A program made the translations under genes and the position numbers. Below, piece by piece: positions 35,212 through 42,410 of a stretch of DNA of 64,000 nt. The notes below the pieces were generated by a model, which searched no databases, was not told the origin of the DNA, and saw only the letters and a list, made by a program, of their open reading frames with translations. Numbering within the stretch: the first letter of the stretch is position 1; each line of letters opens with the position of its first letter. Origin of the DNA: Rhodospirillum sp. (lineage in GTDB: Bacteria; Pseudomonadota; Alphaproteobacteria; Dongiales; Dongiaceae); NCBI GenBank assembly GCA_013822765.1, contig PNKY01000004.1, forward strand, positions 124,001-188,000, in the 5' to 3' direction.

Positions 35212-37452
35212 TCACAAGTACCAGTACGGGCGGATCCCGGTATCCGCCGAATGCGCGGGTGCGCCGCGGTACAGCTCCAGCACGTTAGGCGCCGTGTCGG
35301 CCCCTTGGCACGCCACGGCCGCCTTCAGCGGTGCAAGCCGCGCCCAGTCGAATGGTTCAAGCTGCGAATACGGCCAATCGCGCCCCTCGAAGCGCATCAG
35401 CCACTCCACGCCGCGCCCGATGGCGCTGTCCGGCCGGGATCGGGATCGCCACAGATCTTCTCCGCAGCGCTCCGCCAACGCAGCGAGCGAGATCCATGCC
35501 TGCAGGTTGAAGGCGCAATAGTGCAGCGCGTTCGTCCGGCGAAGTTCGTGCGGCTGCGACCCATCGGGATCGAAATGAATGTGGAGGCGCGCGTGAGCGC
35601 GCCGGAAGGTCGCTGCCAGCAAAGGCGCGTCGCCGAGATATGCGGCAATCGACGCGACCTGGAGATCATAGTAGACGCCGTGATTGTTGAGGCTGTTGCG
35701 TTCTGCAAGGCCGTGCGCGCTGTTGACCAGCCAGTCCCGGTACGCATGGAGCCATTGGCCGAAGGCGGCGCGATCGGCGCCTGAAAGGGTGCCTGCGCGC
35801 TCCAGGAGCCTAGCCCCGTCGAGCAGTATGGCAAGGTCACGCATTTCAATGATCCCAACCCGGTTGCCCACCGTGCTCTTCGCGCCCATGCGCGCCTGCG
35901 CGAAGTCAAGGTGTGGGTTCATCCCGCTCTCGGCGTCCAGGAACCAGCGGCGGATCAGTGCTGCGCCGTGGTCGGCATAGGGCCGCTCGCCGGTTGCGCG
36001 CCACGCCAGCGCGCAGACCGCCGCGCCTTCGAACACACGCTGCAGGGTGCTGCGGTCATATTCTTCGCTGCCCGGCTCATAGAGGCCGGTGCCTGGCCGG
36101 CGCTGGCCATCCCGCAGGATATAGGGCAAGCCATCGGGCGTGTCCGGGTTTGGCCACCAATAAGGGGCGGCATGCCAGTAATCGCGGCGGTTGCCGCTCG
36201 GCGCGCATCCGGTCTTATCCAGCACCGAGAAAGTGCCGAGCGCGATCGCTGCGTTGGCGTCCGCCTCGATGGCCGCGACAATCTCCTGCAGCGGTTCTCC
36301 CGGCCCGCCGGACCTCAGCAGATCCAGCCGCTGGTCGCGATAGAGCATCAGTTGGGCCGGATCGAGCCGCCGGCGCATGCTCTGCTCATCCAGGCGGTCC
36401 AGCAAGGTGACGATCGCGATTGAGCGCGCCACGCCGCGGTCCTTACGGGCCGTCCAGTCATAGCCTTCCAGCGTTTGTTGGCCCGACTCCAGCCGATTGA
36501 CCCAGCCGCAGGTCGCGAACTGATGCGCCTCCGTCGAAAGCTTGGGCCTGGGCTGATCCCACGAGGCGCTCGTCCAATCGTCCCATGGGCCGGGGACCCC
36601 GAGGCGCCACAGCAAGGCTACCTTCGGCCGGCGTCCGTAGACGTAATGCGGATCGAACTCTTCGTGGGCGTCGCGGCGGAACAGGACTTGCGGCTCATCG
36701 AACTCAGTTGGTCGATAGCCCGGTGCAAGCAGGTCGGTGTTGGCGATCGAGCGCGCCATGGGAACCACAAAATACTTCAGATAGGGCTGTGCCAGAACCG
36801 CGTCCCGAATCTCGGCCCAGCCGGATTCGGTGAGGAAGCAGTTGCCATCCCACGGCAGCACCCACTTGGCGACGCTGCGGCCGGTCCGCAGGGCGACATT
36901 GCGCGCGCCATTGTTGTTCATCACGTAGGCGTTCTTGTCATGACGCGACCGCGCCTCCGACATCAGGCGACGATCTTCCGGATTGGGCGCTGACAGCAGG
37001 AACGTGGGGTCGACGAAGCACGCAATGTTCCACCCGATGCGGTCATAGTCCGCCTCGACGAAAGGAATGCGTAGGTAGATCTGGCCGTGACGCTCGAGCA
37101 TATCGATGATCGCTCGCTCCTCAGCGCGATCCACGATCCGGTTCACGATCCATCGCTTCTCGCAATCGGCGAGCGCGGGCTCATGCTGGAGGATGAACTC
37201 CACGTTCGCTCGCGACATGCCGAGCCGATGGCGCGGATAGAGATCGTTGCCGATGATGCGATAGAGAACGAAGCGATCGGGTTCGAAGCGCAGCGGGCTG
37301 TGGGCGTATTTCATCCGCAGGGTGGGCACATCGATCGCCGGCTGCGCGGCGGCGATCCGGGCGGCCGGCCGCGCGGACTCCCGCGGCCGCGGCGGCGCAA
37401 GCAGCCTGCGCACCCGCCGACCGAGCTTTCTCAGCCGCTTGATCGGTTTCAC
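35212..37452 (-). CDS. Glycosyltransferase-like domain fused to alginate-lyase (PL5-type) domain
   Basis: A 746-residue two-domain protein. Residues 55-340 form a glycosyltransferase-like region: YRIIGNDLYPRHRLGM, KRWIVNRIVDRAEERAI, VMNNNGARNVALRTGR and WVLPWDGNCFL (DXD-like Asp202). Residues 395-700 are an alginate-lyase-type alpha/alpha toroid: YWHAAPYWWPNPDTPDG (425-440), NPHLDFAQ (512-519), NNHGVYYD with Asn590-His591, and HELRRTNALHYCAFN with Arg639 and Tyr645, matching the Asn/His/Arg/Tyr catalytic set of PL5 lyases. The N-terminus is Arg/Lys-rich (MKPIKRLRKLGRRVRR) with no signal peptide. GTG start at 37452, preceded by a G-rich site. A 72-residue gene lies 71 bases upstream. Confidence 0.8.
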   Translation of the reverse strand: MKPIKRLRKLGRRVRRLLAPPRPRESARPAARIAAAQPAIDVPTLRMKYAHSPLRFEPDRFVLYRIIGNDLYPRHRLGMSRANVEFILQHEPALADCEKRWIVNRIVDRAEERAIIDMLERHGQIYLRIPFVEADYDRIGWNIACFVDPTFLLSAPNPEDRRLMSEARSRHDKNAYVMNNNGARNVALRTGRSVAKWVLPWDGNCFLTESGWAEIRDAVLAQPYLKYFVVPMARSIANTDLLAPGYRPTEFDEPQVLFRRDAHEEFDPHYVYGRRPKVALLWRLGVPGPWDDWTSASWDQPRPKLSTEAHQFATCGWVNRLESGQQTLEGYDWTARKDRGVARSIAIVTLLDRLDEQSMRRRLDPAQLMLYRDQRLDLLRSGGPGEPLQEIVAAIEADANAAIALGTFSVLDKTGCAPSGNRRDYWHAAPYWWPNPDTPDGLPYILRDGQRRPGTGLYEPGSEEYDRSTLQRVFEGAAVCALAWRATGERPYADHGAALIRRWFLDAESGMNPHLDFAQARMGAKSTVGNRVGIIEMRDLAILLDGARLLERAGTLSGADRAAFGQWLHAYRDWLVNSAHGLAERNSLNNHGVYYDLQVASIAAYLGDAPLLAATFRRAHARLHIHFDPDGSQPHELRRTNALHYCAFNLQAWISLAALAERCGEDLWRSRSRPDSAIGRGVEWLMRFEGRDWPYSQLEPFDWARLAPLKAAVACQGADTAPNVLELYRGAPAHSADTGIRPYWYL

Positions 37453-37523
37453 CGTCCCCCCAAGGTCAGCCAGCCGAAGTGCCGATGCCTTCGGTGGTTA
37501 CCTGGGTTAGTCCTCTGACCGGC

Positions 37524-37742
37524 CTACCTTGTCAAGAGATCGGCCCGGTCGGGTGGGACCGCCGCTAGGCGCCGCCGCCGCCGGACCAGGCGGGCGGCAA
37601 TCCGGGAAGCGGCCGCAATGACCTGTCGGCCAAATGCCGAGATCGCCTTGGCGCGCTCTTCCCTGGCCCTCGCCACATAATAGTCGAAGAGTTCCGGAGT
37701 CAGCCTGTGCCCGGTTCGCAAGGGAGAATGGTCGTGTTTCAT
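37524..37742 (-). CDS. Small conserved-looking protein, function unknown
   Basis: A 72-residue basic protein. LTPELFDYYVARAREERAKAISAFGRQVI is a predicted amphipathic helix followed by an Arg-rich tract (ARLVRRRRRL). Short proteins with the pattern YYxxxARxxRAxAI are common in alphaproteobacteria, often beside LysR regulators, but no function is established that I can name. It diverges from the LysR gene over a 100-base gap that contains a dyad, which suggests it is the regulator's target. Confidence 0.6.
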   Translation of the reverse strand: MKHDHSPLRTGHRLTPELFDYYVARAREERAKAISAFGRQVIAAASRIAARLVRRRRRLAAVPPDRADLLTR

Positions 37743-37814
37743 GAATGATCTCCGCCGCTCTCAGGAAGAAAGTGGCGATTGGCCATAGATTACTGAAACG
37801 AATTGTTGATATGC

Positions 37815-37829
37815 CATCCATGATGGATG
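37815..37829. promoter_or_regulatory. Perfect 7-bp-arm dyad, candidate LysR operator
   Basis: CATCCAT (37815-37821), one central base, then ATGGATG (37823-37829), a perfect inverted repeat. It lies 14 bases before the LysR start and 73 bases before the divergent small gene, where autoregulatory LysR sites normally sit. LysR-type sites usually follow T-N11-A symmetry; here the arms fit but the proof is lacking. Confidence 0.5.
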
Positions 37830-37842
37830 AACATGGATCGTC

Positions 37843-38697
37843 ATGGCCCGGATAGATCTCGATTCAGACCTCTTACGCTGCTTCGTGGCGGTGGCCGATG
37901 CCCGCGGCTTTACCGCCGCGGGCGAGATGATCGGCCTGACCCAGTCCGGCATCAGCGTGCGCATCCGCAACCTGGAGGACCGGCTGGGCCGGCGGTTGTT
38001 CGATCGTACCAGCCGCTCGGTCAACCTGACCGAGGATGGCGAGCTGTTGCTCAGCTATGCCCGCCGCATGGTCGAGCTGAACGACGAGGCGATCGGGCGG
38101 CTGACCGGCGCGCAAACGGAAGGGCGGCTCCGGGTCGGCCTCGCCGACTATGTGAAGCCGAGCCTGATGCCGCAGTTGCTCGGGCGGTTCAACCGCCTGC
38201 ATCCCGGCGTCACCATGGAAATGCGCACCGGGCTCAGCATGGACCTGCTGCCGGGCTACGAGCAGGGCGAACTCGATGTCGTGATCGCCGGGCGCGGCAT
38301 GGTGTTCAAGGGCGGCGGACTGCTCTATCGCGATGCGCTGGTCTGGGTGTCGGCGCCGGGTTTCCAACTCCGGCTCGACCGGCCGGTCCCGCTCGCAACC
38401 TTGCCGCCGCATTGCACCCACCGGGGCATCAGCCTGGAGGCATTGGATCGCGCGGGTATCCCCTGGCGCTTCGTCTATGTCAGCTCGTCGACCGCAGGCC
38501 TGCAGGCTGCCGTGCAGGGCGGGCTCGGCATCGCCATGGTGCCGAAGTCGGCGGTCATTCCCGAGCTGCGCATCCTCGGTGCGGAACAGGGGCTGCCGCC
38601 GCTGCCGGATTTCGAGATCGAGATCTTCGTCCGCGAGAAAATGCCGACCCCGAGCTGCCGCGCCTTCGTCGACTTCATGACCGAGGAGCTGGCCTAG
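37843..38697 (+). CDS. LysR-type transcriptional regulator
   Basis: A 284-residue regulator. The N-terminal winged helix is clear: DLDSDLLRCFVAVADARGFTAAGEMIGLTQSGISVRIRNLEDRLGRRLFDRTSRSVNLTEDG. Residues 90-284 form the substrate-binding co-inducer domain. It is transcribed away from the small gene and is the only regulator beside it, so it probably controls that gene and perhaps the fused lyase gene. Co-inducer unknown. Confidence 0.93.
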   Translation: MARIDLDSDLLRCFVAVADARGFTAAGEMIGLTQSGISVRIRNLEDRLGRRLFDRTSRSVNLTEDGELLLSYARRMVELNDEAIGRLTGAQTEGRLRVGLADYVKPSLMPQLLGRFNRLHPGVTMEMRTGLSMDLLPGYEQGELDVVIAGRGMVFKGGGLLYRDALVWVSAPGFQLRLDRPVPLATLPPHCTHRGISLEALDRAGIPWRFVYVSSSTAGLQAAVQGGLGIAMVPKSAVIPELRILGAEQGLPPLPDFEIEIFVREKMPTPSCRAFVDFMTEELA

Positions 38698-38757
38698 CTG
38701 CGGACACCAGATGGCTGGATCTTCGTCCGGCTATGACGGGTAGAGAGCGACGCTGCT

Positions 38758-39360
38758 TCAGAAGTCCGCCGCGGCCAAGTCGCTGGCGAAGGCGGCGAAG
38801 ATCTCGTCCAGTCCGTCGTTGAGCGCTCCGACCGCGCCGTCGATGCCGTCGCCCGAGGTCGGCTTCTCCGCGGTATAGACCTTGCTCAGGATCAGGCGGT
38901 CGCCGCTGTTCTCCATCACCGCCAGCTCCAGCGAGATGACGGCGCCGGCGTTGCTGCCGACCAGTTGCTCCAGCCGCCGGATGGTGCCGCGGATCACATA
39001 GGCGCTGTCCAGCCGGAGCTCGCTCGGCGCCACGCTGTCGGCGACGCCGGCCTGCTTCAGATAGGTCACCAGCTGGTCGCGCAGCATCTGCGGCGGCGCG
39101 TCGGTCCAGTAGGCGTAGTTGCGCTGCTCCAGCTTGCGCCCGCCGTCGGCGGTGAACAGCAGCGGCCGCTCCGACATCACGCCTTCGCCGGCGAACGGCA
39201 CGATCTCGATGCCGCCGGTGACCTTCTTGGATGATTGCTCGGCGGGCTGGGCGGCGATCAGGCGGAAATACTGCTCCTTCGGCACCGCCGGCGCCGAGCC
39301 GAAGCAGCCGGCAAGGGCGAGGAGCAGCGGCAGCAGGACGAGCGGTCGAAGCTGGCGCAT
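38758..39360 (-). CDS. PqiC-like auxiliary lipoprotein of MCE transporter
   Basis: A 200-residue lipoprotein with a lipobox LALAGC (lipidated Cys at 19 after signal peptidase II cleavage). The mature part (YFRLIAAQPAEQ, then NYAYWTDAPPQMLRDQLVTYL and SAYVIRGTIRRLEQ) fits the ABC-type transport auxiliary lipoprotein family (PqiC/YmbA). It should sit on the inner face of the outer membrane and work with the MlaD-like protein. It is the last gene of the operon starting at 44132, 2 bases from mlaD. Confidence 0.85.
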   Translation of the reverse strand: MRQLRPLVLLPLLLALAGCFGSAPAVPKEQYFRLIAAQPAEQSSKKVTGGIEIVPFAGEGVMSERPLLFTADGGRKLEQRNYAYWTDAPPQMLRDQLVTYLKQAGVADSVAPSELRLDSAYVIRGTIRRLEQLVGSNAGAVISLELAVMENSGDRLILSKVYTAEKPTSGDGIDGAVGALNDGLDEIFAAFASDLAAADF

Positions 39361-39362
39361 GA

Positions 39363-40382
39363 TCACTGCCCCGCCGAAGAGGCTGGCGTCAGGCCCTGGT
39401 CCGCCTCCGGCGGTCCGCCGTTCAGGAGCAGGCCGGGATTCTGGCGGATCAATCTGCTGAACTCGCTCATGTTGCGCGCCGTCCCATCGATGTTGCGCGT
39501 GATCGAATCGATGTTCTGCGCCACAGAACGCAGGATGTATTCGAGATTCGCAAGGGATTTGTCGACGTTCTTGCGGTTGTCGCCGATCATGTCGTTCACC
39601 TGGTCGGCCAGATTCTGCAGCTTTCCGCTCAGCGCCTTGACCTCGGCCGCCGCGGCGCTGGCGTCCTTGGTGGCCTTCTCGGTGTTGTTGAGGATCGCGC
39701 GCACCGATTGGAGATTCTGGTCGTCCAGGAACTTGTCGGCCTGCAGCAGGGTCGCGTTCATCTGGGTGGTGAAGGTCGAGATGTCGTCGGTGATCTTCGG
39801 GGTCTTGTTCTGGACCTCCGCGGCGATTGCCTGCAGGCTGGTGAACAGCTCTTCCAGATTGGCGTCGGTGTTGTTGCCGATCTTGAGGATGAGCTCGTCG
39901 ACATGGCTGATCAGCGGCTTCAGCGAGTTCTCGGAGAGGTCGCCGATCTGCCCCGCGACCTGCGCCATCAGCGAGAAGGCGTCGGCCGGCGGACCGCTCG
40001 GGATCTCGCCGCCCACGGACACCAGCTGCGTGGACTTGCCGCCGAACACCTCGACCGTCTTGGCGGCGAGGAAGCTGGAGGCGGAGATGCGCGCCACCGA
40101 ATCGGACGGGAACTTCCAGTCCTTGTCGACCGAGACGATCACGCGGAACTGGTACTTGCCGTTGACCCACTCGGGCGCGATGCGCTCGACCTGGCCGATC
40201 TTGTAGCCCTCGTAGCGCACCAGCGTGCCGTAATCGATGTCGGTGACGGCATCCATGACGATGCCGTAGCTGTCGGTCGGACCGGTCCGGCCGGAGATCT
40301 GCGCCAGCGCCCACAGCAGCGCGACGATCATCGCGGCGACGAATACGCCGACGGTCGTGTAGTTGATGAAATGGTTGCGCAT
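39363..40382 (-). CDS. mlaD: MlaD-like MCE-domain lipid transport protein
   Basis: A 339-residue protein with an N-terminal membrane anchor (NYTTVGVFVAAMIVALLWAL) and an MCE domain (residues about 39-120: TDIDYGTLVRYEGYKIGQVERI). Residues 140-310 are long amphipathic helices (KITDDISTFTTQMNATLLQA) of the type that build periplasmic tubes in larger MCE proteins, and the tail is Gly/Pro-rich. It is longer than E. coli MlaD (183 residues). It forms the periplasmic ring of the phospholipid transporter with MlaE and MlaF. I chose the ATG at 40382 over a TTG two codons earlier. Confidence 0.88.
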   Translation of the reverse strand: MRNHFINYTTVGVFVAAMIVALLWALAQISGRTGPTDSYGIVMDAVTDIDYGTLVRYEGYKIGQVERIAPEWVNGKYQFRVIVSVDKDWKFPSDSVARISASSFLAAKTVEVFGGKSTQLVSVGGEIPSGPPADAFSLMAQVAGQIGDLSENSLKPLISHVDELILKIGNNTDANLEELFTSLQAIAAEVQNKTPKITDDISTFTTQMNATLLQADKFLDDQNLQSVRAILNNTEKATKDASAAAAEVKALSGKLQNLADQVNDMIGDNRKNVDKSLANLEYILRSVAQNIDSITRNIDGTARNMSEFSRLIRQNPGLLLNGGPPEADQGLTPASSAGQ

Positions 40383-40412
40383 ACGCAATTCCCCTCAGCC
40401 CCAGGTCCCGAC

Positions 40413-41261
40413 CTAGTCTCCCGCCAGACGGCGCAGATACTCCTCGGGATCCACTTCCACATGCTCGGACCTGCGATTGATCAGGTTCTGCACGCGCTCG
40501 TTCGGATTGATTCTGATCTGGTCCGGCCGCTCGCAGGCCAGGATGTGGCCGCGGTCCAGCACCGTGATGCGGTCGCCGATCTTGAAGGCGCTCTCGACAT
40601 CGTGCGTCACCACCACCACCGAGATCCCCATCGCCTCGCGCAGCCGCAGGATGAGATCGTCGAGCGCGGAGGAGACGATGGGATCGAGGCCGGAGGACGG
40701 CTCGTCCAGGAAGATCAGCTTGGGGTCCATGACGATGGCGCGCGCGATAGAGGCGCGCTTCACCATGCCGCCCGACAGCTCCGCCGGCATCAGGTTGCCG
40801 AAGCCGGACATGTTCACGACCTCGAGCTTCAGGCGCGCCATGATGTCCATGGTCTTCTCGTCGAGATGCGCCAGCTCGCGCAGCGGCAGCTTCACGTTCT
40901 CCGCTACGCTCATGGAGCTGAACAGCGCGCCGAACTGGAACGCGACGCCGATCTTGCGCCGCAGCTCCAGCTTCTCCAGCGCCTTGAGGCTGCCGATGTC
41001 CTTGCCCAGCAGCTTGACCCGATTCTTCACCGGCGGCATCAGCCCGACCAGGTGGCGCAGCAGCGTGGTCTTGCCGGAGCCGCTGCCACCCATGATCACC
41101 ATGATCTCGCCTTCATGGACCTTCATGGAGACGTCGAACAGCACCTGGCGCGCGCCGAAAGACCAGTCCAGGTGATCGACCTCGATCACCACCGGGCGGC
41201 TCGCCAGCTCCTCGATCGTTGGCTTCCAGATGGTTTCGGGTTCGGCGACTGCGACGGCCAT
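40413..41261 (-). CDS. mlaF: MlaF-like ABC transporter ATPase
   Basis: A 282-residue ATPase. Walker A is GGSGSGKTTLLRH, the signature is LSGGMVKRAS, Walker B is LIFLDEPSSGLDP and the H-loop is VVVVTHDVESAF. It powers the MlaE permease for lipid trafficking between outer membrane and inner membrane. The open frame extends upstream beyond 41261 but that stretch overlaps mlaE in a different frame; the ATG at 41261 shares one base with the mlaE stop, as in coupled genes. Confidence 0.93.
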   Translation of the reverse strand: MAVAVAEPETIWKPTIEELASRPVVIEVDHLDWSFGARQVLFDVSMKVHEGEIMVIMGGSGSGKTTLLRHLVGLMPPVKNRVKLLGKDIGSLKALEKLELRRKIGVAFQFGALFSSMSVAENVKLPLRELAHLDEKTMDIMARLKLEVVNMSGFGNLMPAELSGGMVKRASIARAIVMDPKLIFLDEPSSGLDPIVSSALDDLILRLREAMGISVVVVTHDVESAFKIGDRITVLDRGHILACERPDQIRINPNERVQNLINRRSEHVEVDPEEYLRRLAGD

Positions 41262-42058
41262 CAGTGCGTACTCAGGTAGACGATGACCATGTCCGACACG
41301 ACGATGGCGGTGATTGCCTGCACCACCGCGCGGGTCGTCACGCGCCCGACCCCTTCGGCTCCGCCGCTGACGCCGGCACCGTTCATCACGCCGATCAGGC
41401 CGATGAGCAGGCCGAAGAACGACGACTTGGTGATGCCGTGCAGGACGTCGTCCGCACGCAGGATATTGAGCGTCTCGTAGATGTAGGACCCGAACGACTT
41501 GTCGAGCTCGAACGAGACATAGAGCCCCGCCGCGAAAATCGAGACCAGGTTCGCCAGCATCGCCAGGCACGGCAGCATGACGACGAGGGCGATCAGCATC
41601 GGCGCCACCAGGAAGCGCACCGGATTGATGCCCATGACCTGCAGCGCGTCGATCTCCTGATTGATGGTCATGGTGGCGAGCCGCGCGGCGATGGCGGAGC
41701 CCGACCGGCCGGCGATCAGGATGCCCATGATGAGTGGCGAGAATTCGCGCGTCACGCTGAGGGCGATGCCGATATAGGCGAAGTTCTGCGCGCCGAACAG
41801 GCCGAGCGAATAGAGGCTTTGGATCGCCAGCATCAGGCCGATGGTGGCCGAAAGCAGGATGGCGATCGGCAGCGCCGCGATGCCGAAGCGCATCATCTCC
41901 GCGAAGGTGTGCGTGAATCGTACCGGCTGCCGATAGAACCGGCCGATGAAGATCCAGACGATGGACTCGGCCAGCAGCGAAGCGCCGAAGCCCCATTCGT
42001 CGAAACCCCTGGCGGTGCGCCGTCCGATTGCGTCAAAGAATTTGAGGACGGCGGTCAT
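41261..42058 (-). CDS. mlaE: MlaE-like ABC transporter permease
   Basis: A 265-residue permease with about five hydrophobic helices. MRFGIAALPIAILLSATIGLMLAIQ and ALSVTREFSPLIMGILIAGRSGSAIAARLATM are highly typical MlaE blocks, and NQEIDALQVMGINPVRFLVAP is the conserved coupling helix. It sits 9 bases after the STAS gene and is directly followed by mlaF. The operon order RsbU-like, STAS, mlaE, mlaF, mlaD, lipoprotein replaces the E. coli mlaFEDCB order. Confidence 0.94.
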   Translation of the reverse strand: MTAVLKFFDAIGRRTARGFDEWGFGASLLAESIVWIFIGRFYRQPVRFTHTFAEMMRFGIAALPIAILLSATIGLMLAIQSLYSLGLFGAQNFAYIGIALSVTREFSPLIMGILIAGRSGSAIAARLATMTINQEIDALQVMGINPVRFLVAPMLIALVVMLPCLAMLANLVSIFAAGLYVSFELDKSFGSYIYETLNILRADDVLHGITKSSFFGLLIGLIGVMNGAGVSGGAEGVGRVTTRAVVQAITAIVVSDMVIVYLSTH

Positions 42059-42067
42059 GGGCGGGAT

Positions 42068-42406
42068 CTAGCTCTTGGTCACGGCGAGCGCGGTCGCCAG
42101 GTCGGCATGGATGGTGAAGACCTTGTCGAGCCGTGCCAACTCCAGCACGCGCCGCGCGCGCTGGCTGACCGAGACCAGGGCAAGGTCGTTCTTCTGCTTG
42201 CGCGCGGCCTGCAGCCCTTCGATCAGGCTGGCGATGCCGGACGAGTCGATATAGGTGACCTCGCTCAGATCGACCAGGATGTCGCGCTTCTGCTTGAGGC
42301 TGTCGAGCAGGGTGCGGCGGACCTTGGGCGCCTCTTCCATGTCGATTTCGCCCTTGAGGGCGATGACGGTGCGGCCGGACTGCTCGGTGACGCTTGCGAC
42401 AGACAT
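42068..42406 (-). CDS. STAS-domain protein (SpoIIAA-like; possible MlaB analogue)
   Basis: A 112-residue STAS domain protein. VIALKGEIDMEEAPKVRRTL and YIDSSGIASLIEGLQAARK are the SpoIIAA family pattern; Ser56 in D-S-S-G corresponds to the phosphorylated Ser58 of Bacillus SpoIIAA. MlaB of E. coli is also a single STAS domain and binds MlaF. This protein could thus be MlaB, an anti-sigma antagonist, or both. It lies 4 bases after the phosphatase/kinase gene and 9 before mlaE. Confidence 0.9.
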   Translation of the reverse strand: MSVASVTEQSGRTVIALKGEIDMEEAPKVRRTLLDSLKQKRDILVDLSEVTYIDSSGIASLIEGLQAARKQKNDLALVSVSQRARRVLELARLDKVFTIHADLATALAVTKS

Positions 42407-42410
42407 TGCT

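Noticed and set aside
39708..41279. 523-residue frame antisense to mlaD and mlaF
   Set aside because: Low-complexity Val/Asp/His/Gln composition and complete overlap with genuine MCE and ATPase genes.
40413..41996. Long mlaF-frame reading (527 residues) suggesting an MlaE-MlaF fusion
   Set aside because: The upstream part lies in a frame different from mlaE; the ATG at 41261 coincides with the end of mlaE, so two coupled genes are more likely.
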